Assembly: GCF_015223055.1 (NCBI RefSeq)
Contig: NZ_JADFBX010000006.1
Span: 186,001-250,000, forward strand
Reading direction: 5' to 3'
DNA length: 64,000 nt
From: Pedobacter sp. MC2016-24
GTDB taxonomy: Bacteria > Bacteroidota > Bacteroidia > Sphingobacteriales > Sphingobacteriaceae
Both the position numbers and the translations under genes were made by a program. The notes under the pieces were generated by a model. The model had not been told where the DNA came from. It saw only the letters and a program-made list of their open reading frames with translations, and searched no databases. The first letter of the stretch is position 1, and each line of letters begins with the position of its first letter. This document shows, piece by piece, positions 8,691 to 19,100 of this stretch.

Positions 8691-11600
8691 ATGACCTTAC
8701 ATAAAATAATTAAACAAATCAGTTTCCTGTTCCTGCTGTGGTTGCCCTTTGTGGTGATTGCCCAGGAAACCAGCGGTACATTGAACGGTAGCGTATTGGA
8801 TGCGCTAGGTCAACCCTTGCCTGGAGCTTCCGTTATGGCTGTCCACCTGCCTTCAGGTACCAAATATGCAACATCTGCTGACCAGAAAGGACATTATTAT
8901 CTTCCCAACTTACGTATTGGTGGCCCTTATCGGGTTACTGTGGCTATGATGAGTATGAAAGCGGGTATAAAAGACGATGTTAGCATCAGACTTGGTGCAT
9001 CAGTTACTTTGAACTTTGCGCTTTCAGATGAATCACAGCAACTTGCTGAAGTCGCCATCAGCGCTAAAAAGAGCGGTACACAGGCTAGTAGTTACGGATC
9101 GGGAAAAAACATCAATGCCGATCAGGTGAAAAACATGGCAACAGTTTCCAGAAGCATTACCGATATTACTCGTCTGGTGCCGCAGGCTAGTAAAGACAAT
9201 AGTTTTGGTGGTGCCAATTTCCGTTACAATAACGTAACAATCGACGGTGCCATCAATAATGATGCAATTGGTTTTAGTCCTTCTTTAGGCGGGCAATCAG
9301 GTACTTCAGGTATGGCCGGGAGTTCTACACGTACCAACCCGATTTCCCTGGATGCAATTGAAGACATGCAGGTATATCTGGCTCCTTATGATGTGAAAAT
9401 TGGTAATTTTACCGGAGGCTCGGTCAATGCCGTAACCAAATCCGGAACAAATACTGTTGCTGGTTCGGTATATGGATTTGGTCGGAATGCCAGTCTGACC
9501 GGAAAAGATAAAATTGGCTCATTAGGTAAGATGAATGGTGATTTTTACGACTACCAAACTGGTTTTCGTATCGGTTTCCCAATTGTAAAAGACCAGTTGT
9601 TTTTCTTCAGCAACGAAGAGATTACGCACAGGCAGGATCCCCAGCAGTTGCTGGTCGGATCGACAGAGACCAGTCATATTTTGACGGCCTCAGATGCAGC
9701 TGCGATTTCTGCAGCTAATTTTATTCAAGCGGGAACTGCTGGAGACTTTAATACCTATGCCAAATCAGTAAAACTCTTTAATCGTCTGGATTGGAATATC
9801 AACGATAAACACCAGTTGGTTTTGCGCAACAATACAATCTTTTCAGAGGCTTCTCATATGGATCGTGACCAGCAGGATTTTAGGTTTAGTAGTATGGCGT
9901 TTTTACAAAAGAACAATCAAAGTTCTACGGTTGCCGAGCTAAAAAGCCGGTTCAACAACCGGCTATCAGGAAACCTTCTGGTAGGTTATACTATAGTTAA
10001 CGACTCCAGAAATCCAATGGGTAATCCGAGCTTGCCCCAGGTGCAGATTGCAGGGCGTACGCCAGGAACTACAATTTACCTGGGAACAGACCGCGAGGCC
10101 AGTATTTTTGATATGAAACAACGTACGCTGGAAGTTACGGCCAATTTGAGCTATAATATCGGCAGGCATACACTTACATTGGGTACGCACAATGAACTTT
10201 ATAACATCTCTTATGGCTTTGTTAATGCCTGGAACGGTCGTGTTGATTACTTGAGTATTGAAGATTATCTTTCCAATACACCATATCGTGTACGTGGTGC
10301 TTATAGCTACGGAAACAATAGCCGGGATGATCTGCTGGAAAACCAGGCAGCAAAGTTTGATATGAATATGTACAGTCTGTATATTCAGGATGAAATCAGG
10401 GTGTCAGAAAAATTGAAGATCATCCCAGGCCTGAGGGCTGATATGGCACATTTGCCGGAAATGCCGCACCTCAGTGAAAAAACTCAAAATGCCCTTTCTG
10501 ATCCTTATTTTGGCCGTACCTATCAGTACACTCCGCTGAGTCGGATCGAGAACAAGTTTTTAAATAAAGTACAACTCTCGCCAAGACTTGGGTTCCGCTT
10601 TGACTGGAATGGCGATCAAAGCCTGATCTTAAGGGGGGGGACAGGTTTATTTACTGGCCGAATTCCAATGGCCTGGCTGGCCTATGCCTATTACAATACA
10701 GGTGACAGTTTTGGTGGATTTGATCAGAAAAGAGATCAAAAGCCCTTCGTTCCCGGAAGTAATCCGCTACAAGGTGGGCCAAATGGGATTGGTCAGTTTA
10801 TCAGCCAAAATGGAGCAGTATTAGATCATCCAAACAGTGGTAAAACACAGGTTGACTTAATTGACAATGGTTTTGTAATGCCGCAGGTAATGCGATCTAG
10901 TATCGGTGTCGATTATGCCACCGAAAGCCAGTGGAAATTTACCCTCGAAGCCATGTATACCAAGAACCTGAAAGATGTATTGTTCCAGCAGTTGAACGTA
11001 CAAGACAACCCCACATATTATGGATATGACAAGAACCGTCAGCAGCCAATTTACAGCGGTACTGTAGATTCACGTTTTTCTAATAGTTATTTGTTGAGCA
11101 ATACTAGTAAGGGCTATCGTTACAGTTTAACCGCGAGTATCAACAAAAGTATTTCTGATTGGTTTCAAGGTTCATTTTCCTACACTTACGGACAGTCTAA
11201 AGATTTGAGCAATGGTGTGCGGAACTCTATGGAATCTAACTGGCAATTAAACCAGGCCTTGATTCCAAACAATCCAGTACTGGCCAATAGTAATTTCGAT
11301 ATCAGAAACCGGATTGTGATAAATGCTGGTTTCAACAAAGTCTGGTCAAAAGCCGGCAAAACCAATATCTCATTGTTTTTTAGTGCACAATCTGGCAGCC
11401 CCTTCACCTATGGGGTAGTAAATAATAGCGTACAGGGATTACCTCAACAGGTTAGTTTAGTATATATTCCGCGGAGTGATGAGGCTATACGTTATTTTCA
11501 GGACAATTCTTCCGCAACAGCTGCTCAACAGGCAGAAGCATTTAATCAATTTGTGAACGCAGATGATTACCTAAAAAACAGGAGAGGGGCATTTACCGAA

Positions 11601-11933
11601 CGTAACGAAGGCCGTACGCCATGGAATTTACAAGCAGACTTACATCTGTCACATGACCTGCTGCTAAGTGCCGGGAGCAGGCGGTTCATTACATTTACCG
11701 CTGATATCATCAACTTAAGCAATTTGATCAGTAAAAAATGGGGCGTTCAGTATTTCTCGCCCAATACTTTCAATTCAACTTCAAGTGTTGGCTTAACACC
11801 AACTTTGTTTCCTCCTGCACAAAATGCAGGCAATTACCCTGTTTATGAATTCAGTAATCCAGGTAAACCTTATAGCATAGATTATTATGGTTCAAGGGTC
11901 CAGGTTCAGTTTGGGGCAAGGTATACTTTTTAA
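8691..11933 (+). CDS. TonB-dependent receptor, Oar-like, with carboxypeptidase-regulatory-like domain (block A gene 7)
   Basis: 1080 aa. A signal peptide ends around V-I-A-Q-E, typical of Bacteroidota SPase I sites. Residues about 25-110 form a CarboxypepD_reg-like beta-sandwich (G-x-V-x-D-x-x-G-x-x-L-P-G-A-S-V). A plug region follows with V-T-I-D-G-A-I-N-N-D and A-P-Y-D-V-K-I-G-N-F-T-G-G, then a large barrel ending in R-Y-T-F. The asparagine/glycine-rich plug and G-G-S-V-N-A-V-T-K-S-G-T-N resemble Oar-type TBDRs rather than SusC. It is the second TBDR in the operon and differs in type from the first. The block B paralogue has exactly the same length (1080 aa). The substrate is unknown; a large polymer or protein is possible. 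Confidence 0.92.
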   Translation: MTLHKIIKQISFLFLLWLPFVVIAQETSGTLNGSVLDALGQPLPGASVMAVHLPSGTKYATSADQKGHYYLPNLRIGGPYRVTVAMMSMKAGIKDDVSIRLGASVTLNFALSDESQQLAEVAISAKKSGTQASSYGSGKNINADQVKNMATVSRSITDITRLVPQASKDNSFGGANFRYNNVTIDGAINNDAIGFSPSLGGQSGTSGMAGSSTRTNPISLDAIEDMQVYLAPYDVKIGNFTGGSVNAVTKSGTNTVAGSVYGFGRNASLTGKDKIGSLGKMNGDFYDYQTGFRIGFPIVKDQLFFFSNEEITHRQDPQQLLVGSTETSHILTASDAAAISAANFIQAGTAGDFNTYAKSVKLFNRLDWNINDKHQLVLRNNTIFSEASHMDRDQQDFRFSSMAFLQKNNQSSTVAELKSRFNNRLSGNLLVGYTIVNDSRNPMGNPSLPQVQIAGRTPGTTIYLGTDREASIFDMKQRTLEVTANLSYNIGRHTLTLGTHNELYNISYGFVNAWNGRVDYLSIEDYLSNTPYRVRGAYSYGNNSRDDLLENQAAKFDMNMYSLYIQDEIRVSEKLKIIPGLRADMAHLPEMPHLSEKTQNALSDPYFGRTYQYTPLSRIENKFLNKVQLSPRLGFRFDWNGDQSLILRGGTGLFTGRIPMAWLAYAYYNTGDSFGGFDQKRDQKPFVPGSNPLQGGPNGIGQFISQNGAVLDHPNSGKTQVDLIDNGFVMPQVMRSSIGVDYATESQWKFTLEAMYTKNLKDVLFQQLNVQDNPTYYGYDKNRQQPIYSGTVDSRFSNSYLLSNTSKGYRYSLTASINKSISDWFQGSFSYTYGQSKDLSNGVRNSMESNWQLNQALIPNNPVLANSNFDIRNRIVINAGFNKVWSKAGKTNISLFFSAQSGSPFTYGVVNNSVQGLPQQVSLVYIPRSDEAIRYFQDNSSATAAQQAEAFNQFVNADDYLKNRRGAFTERNEGRTPWNLQADLHLSHDLLLSAGSRRFITFTADIINLSNLISKKWGVQYFSPNTFNSTSSVGLTPTLFPPAQNAGNYPVYEFSNPGKPYSIDYYGSRVQVQFGARYTF

Positions 11934-11935
11934 AT

Positions 11936-14143
11936 ATGGAGATCAATCGAAATATGATATACGATATGAATTACAGAAGAAAATTTAACACCGGGACAAC
12001 CTTTAGGATTCTGGTAGGCCTGCTCATGCTTTTGATCGGCGCCTGTAAAAAAGATAAAATAGAAGCCATCAAAATACCACTTTCCATAACTGAGTACTTT
12101 CCGAACAGCGGTAACCAGGGCACACTGGTTACCATACAGGGGACAGGATTTGGCGAAAACCCAGAACACGTAACCGGAACTTTCGGTGGTATTAATGCCG
12201 ATGTGGTTAGTGTTACACCAGATGAAATCGTACTAAGAGCACCTTTAAATGGAAAATCAGGAGAGATTAGTCTTAAAGTAAATGATGAACAAGTTAGCGT
12301 AGGGAGCTACACCTATCAGGAATTAAGTGTGGGCGCAATTAGTCCTTCAAATGGCGGGGCAGGCACCCATATTAAAATTTCTGGTGCCGGATTTAGCAGT
12401 CTGCTGCAGCCAGCCCAGGTATTCGTTAATGGAAAAGCCGCCGTTGTGATTACAGTAATGGATACCCTTTTGATTGCAGAGGTTCCTGTAGGTGCAGGAT
12501 CAGGCCCTGTAATGGTAAAGGTTGATGGGAAAGAAGCTTCTGGTCAAATTTTTAAATTCCAATTGATCAATAGCATCAAACCGCTATCTGGTGGTAAAGG
12601 GACTGTGGTTAGGATCAATGGAACAGGTTTTGAAGAAGAAGCTGCGGGCAATATTGTGTATTTTAATGGTAAAATAGCTACAGTAACAGCGTCAGCTGCA
12701 GATCACCTGCTGGTCATTGCTCCCGATCAGGTAAATACAGGCCCGCTTTCGGTAACCATTAATGGACAAAAACTTTCCGGTCCGGTGTTCACTGTAGTTG
12801 CGCCGCCTGTAATCGATGTGGTTACACCTTTAAGTGGCCCGAAAGGATCAGAAATGACAATTTCCGGAGCTTTGTTTAGTGCCATAGCAGACGAAAATAA
12901 AGTGTTTATTAATGGTATAGCCATTCCTGTTCAATCTGTTACTGAGACCCGGATTAAACTCATCGTTCCAGGTGGAACTGGTAACGGTACGGTAAAAGTA
13001 GTGGTAAATGATCAGGTTACAGAAGGTCCGCAGTTTAAAGACCAGAATCTGGGTGTTTTTTCTGTAAGTCCCGATAATGGTTTAGCAGGAACAACGGTAA
13101 CAATTCATGGATCAGGATTTAGTACAAACGCAGCAAGTAACAAAGTCTATTTTAATGGGATACTGGCGCCAGTAAAAACCGCAACTGAAAACACAATTGT
13201 TCTTGATGCCCCTACCGGATTGAGCACTGGAGATTTAAAAATCGTTACGGGTGGACAAGAGGCTTTAGCACCTCAAAAATTTAGAAGAGCCGGCATAATT
13301 ACCCTGGCGGGAGGTCCAAATAGTCATGATTTTGGTAGTGCACTGACTTCAATGGCTTTAGATAACGATGGGAACATCTATGTCGTTGATGCAACGAATA
13401 AAGTCCTGAAGAAAATTACTCCGGATGGGATAGTGAGTACACTAAAATCAAACGGTACAATCCTCACCTTTGCTGCGCCTTATGGAATCGTTATCGATAA
13501 ACAAAATAACATTTATGTGTCTGATCAGTCCAGTAGGGAAATTCGGAAAATTACGCCTTCAGGGCAAAATACCGTATATGCTTCAGGTTTTGCAGCAGGT
13601 TTAATGACTTTCGATAATGATGGAAACATGTATGCTAATGTTAGTGGTTTTGGTGCAGGGATGAATCGTGTAACTCCTTCGGGTAATTATTCCAAAGTTA
13701 TTGGTCCCTTATGGCCAAATTCCCGTACTGTAGTAGACGCCGCCGGGGGAGTGTATTTCGTTGATCAGGGCGCTACAGGTAACAATGGTATATCTAAATT
13801 GAACCCGGCAAACCCTAATGATATGTTAAGAATAGGATCCTCCAATCCTGATTATGTGGATGAAATCGGATTAGCTGCCAGATTTAATGGCATTGAAGGT
13901 GGTTTGGCACTGTTTGGCAATATCAAGATGATTGCCGGAGATCGGTATAATTATGCCATCAGGGAAGTCGATATAGCCACAAGGGCAGTATCTACTTTAT
14001 TTAAATTAACTCCGGGTTTCGCCGATGGAACACTTACCAGTGCAAAAATAGCATCTATGAATGATCTTGCCGTAGATAAAGAAGGCAATATCTATATACT
14101 GGATTCAGGCAATAAAGCTGTAAGGAAGGTACTCCTGAAATAG
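11936..14143 (+). CDS. IPT/TIG and NHL-repeat lipoprotein (block A gene 8)
   Basis: 735 aa from 11936. An internal ATG at 11966 would also leave an intact lipobox (L-I-G-A-C, Cys37). Five IPT/TIG Ig-like modules follow in a row between about residues 45 and 450, each opening with a P/S-x-N/S-G-x-x-G-T/S motif and G-x-G-F or similar. The C-terminal part, about 455-735, has NHL/beta-propeller repeats (D-x-D-G-N-I-Y-V-V-D, K-Q-N-N-I-Y-V-S-D, K-E-G-N-I-Y-I-L-D). This architecture is common in Bacteroidota glycan-utilisation and surface-binding lipoproteins. It begins 2 nt after the TBDR stop and is the last gene before a strong terminator. The paralogue is 29388-31559. Confidence 0.9.
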   Translation: MEINRNMIYDMNYRRKFNTGTTFRILVGLLMLLIGACKKDKIEAIKIPLSITEYFPNSGNQGTLVTIQGTGFGENPEHVTGTFGGINADVVSVTPDEIVLRAPLNGKSGEISLKVNDEQVSVGSYTYQELSVGAISPSNGGAGTHIKISGAGFSSLLQPAQVFVNGKAAVVITVMDTLLIAEVPVGAGSGPVMVKVDGKEASGQIFKFQLINSIKPLSGGKGTVVRINGTGFEEEAAGNIVYFNGKIATVTASAADHLLVIAPDQVNTGPLSVTINGQKLSGPVFTVVAPPVIDVVTPLSGPKGSEMTISGALFSAIADENKVFINGIAIPVQSVTETRIKLIVPGGTGNGTVKVVVNDQVTEGPQFKDQNLGVFSVSPDNGLAGTTVTIHGSGFSTNAASNKVYFNGILAPVKTATENTIVLDAPTGLSTGDLKIVTGGQEALAPQKFRRAGIITLAGGPNSHDFGSALTSMALDNDGNIYVVDATNKVLKKITPDGIVSTLKSNGTILTFAAPYGIVIDKQNNIYVSDQSSREIRKITPSGQNTVYASGFAAGLMTFDNDGNMYANVSGFGAGMNRVTPSGNYSKVIGPLWPNSRTVVDAAGGVYFVDQGATGNNGISKLNPANPNDMLRIGSSNPDYVDEIGLAARFNGIEGGLALFGNIKMIAGDRYNYAIREVDIATRAVSTLFKLTPGFADGTLTSAKIASMNDLAVDKEGNIYILDSGNKAVRKVLLK

Positions 14144-14183
14144 AATGTTTTAAACGTTTTTCATTTTTAATTCATACTCGATT

Positions 14184-14213
14184 CCGGATTGGCGAAAGGC
14201 AATCCGGTTTTTT
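14184..14213 (+). terminator. Intrinsic terminator of block A operon
   Basis: A perfect 8-bp stem (CCGGATTG at 14184-14191 and CAATCCGG at 14200-14207) with an 8-nt loop is followed by six T. It lies 40 nt after the IPT/NHL stop codon. The upstream TCGATTCCGG context is shared with the block B terminator. Confidence 0.9.
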
Positions 14214-14330
14214 AATGTCTTTTAAAAATGGAGTTACAGATCAATTTAAGATGAAGCAGCGGTAAGTTAATGTCAAGTATAGTTTATTATAAGTTAACAT
14301 AGGCGTAATATATTGGCTTGATCAGACTCC

Positions 14331-14338
14331 TATTTTTG
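14331..14338 (+). promoter_or_regulatory. Candidate -7 promoter element (TATTTTTG) for the sigma-factor gene
   Basis: It matches the Bacteroidota -7 consensus TAnnTTTG and lies 23 nt before the ATG at 14362. No good -33 TTTG is present at the usual distance, so support is moderate. The rest of 14214-14361 is AT-rich and includes two TAAGTTAA copies. Confidence 0.4.
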
Positions 14339-14361
14339 CTGGTGACTTATTTGTGCATCAA

Positions 14362-14955
14362 ATGGCTAAAGATTACAAAAAAATATCCGATCAATTATTG
14401 CTTGAAGAATGCCGTGAAAACAATACACGAGCTTATGATCAGTTATTTGAACGGTATTTCAGTGTACTTTACAATTTTTCACTTACCTACGTTAAAAATA
14501 GTGCAGTTGCAGAAGAGTTGGTGATGGATCTGATGTTTACCATCTGGCAGAAAAGACATGAACTACAAATCGATGGAGAAGTATCAAATTATCTTTTTCG
14601 TGCAATGAAAAATGTACTGTTCAATTTTATCCGTAGAAAACAATTACAAACCACCCCAATTGAATACTGTCCGGAGCAGCAGCTTGGACAACATAATTCC
14701 GCTGACCATGAACTTCAGCATAAAGAACTTGAGCAGGTTTATCAATTGAAATTAAAAGAGCTGAGCCCTCAGCGCAGAAAAATATTTAAACTGAGCAGGG
14801 AAGAAGATCTGACTTATCTGCAGATTGCAGAAAATATGAACCTCTCTGTAAATACGATCAAAAGCCAGATGCTGGCATCGCTTAAATATTTTAGGGAAAA
14901 CCTGAAAGAACATATCGACATCACCATGTTTCTGCTCTTCATTTTATTTATTTAA
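14362..14955 (+). CDS. ECF-type RNA polymerase sigma factor (Bacteroidota expansion family)
   Basis: 197 aa from the ATG at 14362; a GTG three codons upstream is a less likely start. The region 2 signature is A-Y-D-Q-L-F-E-R-Y-F followed by A-E-E-L-V-M-D-L-M-F-T-I-W. Region 4 has L-S-P-Q-R-R-K-I-F-K-L-S-R-E-x-x-L-T-Y-L-Q-I-A with a helix-turn-helix ending V-N-T-I-K-S-Q. The hydrophobic C-terminal tail is common in this family. The next gene is a FecR-type anti-sigma factor and the third a receptor with an STN signalling domain, which is the usual Fec-like signalling order. The likely role is transcription of block B, and possibly block A, when the receptor is occupied. Confidence 0.92.
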   Translation: MAKDYKKISDQLLLEECRENNTRAYDQLFERYFSVLYNFSLTYVKNSAVAEELVMDLMFTIWQKRHELQIDGEVSNYLFRAMKNVLFNFIRRKQLQTTPIEYCPEQQLGQHNSADHELQHKELEQVYQLKLKELSPQRRKIFKLSREEDLTYLQIAENMNLSVNTIKSQMLASLKYFRENLKEHIDITMFLLFILFI

Positions 14956-15022
14956 TTTTTTTTCATTCTCGCTCACCCTCCCTGCCAGATAAATGTGTCT
15001 TGTAGTTGAAGGATAAAATAGA

Positions 15023-16039
15023 ATGAATTTAAAAGTAGATAAAGCCCTGATTGAAAAATATCTGGAAGGTAGCTGTAATGATGAAGAGCTTTTACGGATC
15101 CATAACTTTTTAAAACAAGAAAATGCTCAGGATTTATTTGATGAAGTATGGGATGAGCGATGGGCCAGTCAGATAAAAACAAACATAGGCCCGGAAAATA
15201 CAGGGCAAATGGCAGCCTGGAAGAACACCATTCATGAAAGGATCAATAAAGAACTCCCTATTGAAGAAAAAACAGATATTCCCTTTTTTAAAAAAACCGG
15301 GATATGGAAATACGCGGCCGTATGGATGCTAATTGTTTTTGCAGGCTTCTTTGTGATTCATTTAACAAAAGCGCCAAAAGCGCCTGTTTTGGCTTACATA
15401 CAAAAATACAACCCAAATGGTAGAAGGACAATTATTACGCTCCCGGATAGTTCGCAGGTTTATTTAGGCGCCGGAAGTAAGTTAAGCTATGCGGCGCGGT
15501 TTAGCGGTACTACCAGAGAGATTCATCTGGAAGGAGAGGCTTTTTTTGAAGTGACTAAAAATCCTTACAAGCCCTTCATCATTCATACTGGTAACATTAC
15601 AACCAAAGTTCTCGGTACCTCTTTTAAAGTAATAGCATTTGAAAATAAACCGATCACAGTGCTAGTCAGCACCGGTAAAGTAAGGGTAGACCGACATGTA
15701 GCAGATCAGGTAGAATCCATAGCTGTACTCAAACCGGGACAAACGGTTACCTGGAATGAAAAACGCCATGAAAAAACTTCGGGAACGGCGCTGGTTTCAG
15801 ATATTACAGGATGGAAAGACGGATTATTGGTGTTTAATGAAACACGCTTGTCAGACATTGCAACTATCCTGGAGCGCTGGTACAATGTAAAGATCGACTT
15901 CAAAAGTAAAAGGACAGGTGATAAGTTGATGAAAGTCAATTTAACGGCCAACGTCCCTGTAAATACATTAATGAAGATTTTGTCCGTTTCAGGACAGTTT
16001 AAATTTCAGATAAAAGGCAATCACATTACCATAATTTAG
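15023..16039 (+). CDS. FecR-family anti-sigma factor with DUF4974-like C-terminus
   Basis: 338 aa. The N-terminal cytoplasmic part (about 1-90) would bind the sigma factor. A single transmembrane helix (about 93-112, Y-A-A-V-W-M-L-I-V-F-A-G-F-F) is followed by the periplasmic FecR domain with L-P-D-S-S-Q-V-Y-L-x-A-x-S-x-L-x-Y and the G-E-A-F-F-E-V signature. The C-terminal about 70 residues (L-V-F-N-E-T-R-L-S-D-I-A-T-I-L-E-R-W-Y) fit the secretin/TonB-short-like DUF4974 fold usual in Bacteroidota FecR. It should pass the signal from the STN domain of the receptor at 16187 to the sigma factor. It lies 67 nt after the sigma gene. Confidence 0.93.
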   Translation: MNLKVDKALIEKYLEGSCNDEELLRIHNFLKQENAQDLFDEVWDERWASQIKTNIGPENTGQMAAWKNTIHERINKELPIEEKTDIPFFKKTGIWKYAAVWMLIVFAGFFVIHLTKAPKAPVLAYIQKYNPNGRRTIITLPDSSQVYLGAGSKLSYAARFSGTTREIHLEGEAFFEVTKNPYKPFIIHTGNITTKVLGTSFKVIAFENKPITVLVSTGKVRVDRHVADQVESIAVLKPGQTVTWNEKRHEKTSGTALVSDITGWKDGLLVFNETRLSDIATILERWYNVKIDFKSKRTGDKLMKVNLTANVPVNTLMKILSVSGQFKFQIKGNHITII

Positions 16040-16074
16040 AAAGGAACAAAAATGTAAATACTTGACCCAAAAGT

Positions 16075-16098
16075 ACGCCCCCCGATTAAAGGGGGCGT
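16075..16098 (+). other. GC-rich hairpin between FecR gene and receptor gene
   Basis: An 8-bp perfect inverted repeat (ACGCCCCC at 16075-16082, GGGGGCGT at 16091-16098) stands out in an AT-rich spacer. No T-run follows, so it is not a standard terminator. It may protect the mRNA or set the level of downstream genes. Confidence 0.55.
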
Positions 16099-16186
16099 GG
16101 AAATCATCAAAGAGCCGCTTGTTTTCGAAGACCGTGCAGCTCAAGATTAATATTAACAGATATCCGCCATAGGCGAAAAAACCGTA

Positions 16187-19100
16187 ATGATCAAAAATAT
16201 GCAAAAAGGATTACATCTGCGTTCTTCTTTTCGATTTATTAGTATGCTAAAAAAAGCAGCTATTACAGTCCGAAAGAAGTGTAGCGAGGTGGCTAAAAAC
16301 AATCTGGAAACAGATAAAATTTATTTCTTTATGAAATGTTCGTTTCTTCTGATCGCTGTAAACCTCACATTTGCAGGTATATTGTGCGCCAGCCCGGTAC
16401 GCAGTCAGAATTTGAATCAGAAAATTAAACTTAAGTTTGAAAACGTAAGTGTTGAAAACTGCTTAAAGGCTATAGAAAAGGAGTCTAACATTCAAATCAA
16501 TGCCCAGATCAGCTTGCTGAAAACTTCATCTGCTAAAGTAAGTATCAACGCCGCAGATATCACCGTAGCTGAGGCACTGAATCGGGTGTTGAATCATACA
16601 AATCTTGAATATAAGCTGATTGAAGGGTATGTGGTAATTACCAGAAAACCTGTGCCGATTGTGGTAACAGGAACTGTGGTAGATGAAAAAAGCCACGAAA
16701 CCCTGATCGGCGTAAGTATTAAAATTAAAGGTTCAGGTGGGGGAGCGTCTACGGATGTAAACGGTAAATTCAAAATCACTGTGCCTGAAGGTGGAGCGAT
16801 ATTACAGGTTTCCTATATGGGATACCAGATGCGCGAAATCAAAGTCGATGCCAGTACTAAAGAAATCACCATTGCTTTACGCGCTACAGCTACACAATTG
16901 GGAGAAGTTATGGTGCAGGCCAGAAGAAAAACCAATACAGAAGTTGCAGTTTTAGACGAACGTAAAAAATCAGCGATCGTACAGGATGCCATTTCTGCGG
17001 CTCAGATTGAGCGTACCGGAAGTATAACTACAACTCAAGCTTTACAAAAAGTTGCAGGCGTAACCATTACCGATGATAAATATGTAGCCATTAGGGGTTT
17101 AGGTGATAGGAGTGTGGTTGGTCAGCTGAATGGAATTCGTCTGGCATCTTCAGATCCGGATCGGAGTTCTATTCCTTTAGACCTGGTGCCGGCATCTTTA
17201 TTGGATAACGTAACAATCTATAAAACAGTTAGCCCTGATAAACCTGCCGATGCTGCTGCGGGTATTGTGGAACTAAAAACAAAATCGGTACCTGACAGTA
17301 TGGTGGTCGACTTTGTATTTCAATCCGGCTTTAATTCCAATATTGGAATTGGTGGACAGTACAATAGTTTTTACAATAGCGACATGGGGTTTCTGGGTAC
17401 GGACATCAACAAGAAAAACCTGTCTAAAGATTTCCTAAAGCTGGAGCAGCAATATAAAGGTGGCCAGGCCGAGATTCAGCGCATGATTGCCAACAGCGAT
17501 TATAGTGCTGCTGTTAAACAGGAAGTAAACCGCATCAATGGGATTATGCAAAGCTTTGATCCGGTCATGACCACCAGGTACCACCAGGCACCGGTTAACC
17601 AGCTGTATTCTGCCAGTTTTGGTAACAGTTATACGGTATTTAAAAAACACAAGCTAGGTGTAATTGCAGGTGCTAATTATTACCGCAGAACAACGGATAT
17701 TTCTGGTGGGGATGTTCAGCAATACAGCATATACCAGGGGGTTGTTACTGGAAATCCGCAGATTAAAAGTCCGAGAAATATTCCCAACTACATCACACCG
17801 AATAGTCTTTTTATGGGTAAATATCAGACTTACAAGGAGAATACCGGTACAGAAACCTTAAACTATGGCACCTTACTTGGATTAACGTATCGCTTTAATC
17901 CCCAGCACGAAATCAGCATGCAATATCTGGGCAGTTGGGGTGGTGAAACCCAGGCATCCAACATGCGTGGTGCTTATGAATATACGGATTTGTCAGGTGA
18001 TGTGAAAAGTACGATTTACTCCTTACGTCAATCTTACCGTAAATTAAACACTTTCAATTTACAGGGTGAGCATAAATTCCTTAAAAATGAATATTCTCCA
18101 AGATTAAGTTACAACGTGGCCAGTTCAAGAGCTGGACAAAACGATCCCGATTATCGTTTTGTAAACCTGATTGATTATACGCCTAAAGGTGGTGCTTATA
18201 TTGGTCTGCCCTCTACAAATCCAAACAATGCTAATCCCGGTTCTTTGTATACCGATCATTTGTATGCGCTTTCTTCGGGTTATGTGAACGGATTTGGTGC
18301 TTATGGCATTATCCAGGCAGAGCCAAATGGTCGAAGATGGCGAAACCTGGATGAAAAGAATTACAATTATAAAGCAGATCTTACTGTGCCTTTTAAATTA
18401 TTTGGCGCAAAACAGGAGTTTAAAACCGGGGTTAATTACTTGAACAGGAAACGAGTATTTAATGAGAATGTCCTTTTTCTGCCAGGTTCTAACTTCTCTT
18501 CTACGTATAGTCTGCCCCTGTATACTGTAGAAGGAAACCTGGACCGGTTGGTGAGTAACGAAATCATCGGCATCCGTCCGATAAGTTCAGGCAACGGCGA
18601 AGGCTCAGGTTCCGTGGGCGGATTTTTATACAACAGTCAGAAATCTCCAAACAACTACAAAGGTTTTTTTGAAACCAAGGCTGCTTATGCCATGATGGAT
18701 TTGAAAGTAACCGAAGATCTGAGGCTTACAGGCGGTGTCCGGTTCGAGTCTACCAATATCCAATCGGCTGTGGATACTTCTGGTGTATTTTTAGATCCAT
18801 CGTTAACCACACCTGGTCCTGATGGTACAAAGGTTCCATTAACGCTGACCAATCCAAACTCTGTTTATAAAGTTGGTTACAAGCCTTTCTATTCCTTAAA
18901 TGCCACGTACAATTATAAAGAAAACATGAATTTCCGTGCTGGATTTAATACCACACTGGCCAGACCGGAGCTGAGAGAAATCACCAATGTATTTGAGTTT
19001 GATGCTTTCCAGATGGGGCTTGTAGTCGGTAATCCTAATCTGGTCAATCAATCTACTCAAAATCTTGACTTCCGCTGGGAATGGTTTCCCAACAACGGAG

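Noticed and set aside
14318..14524. 68-aa open frame overlapping the sigma-factor start
   Set aside because: It is out of frame with the clear sigma-factor gene and has no ribosome-binding context.
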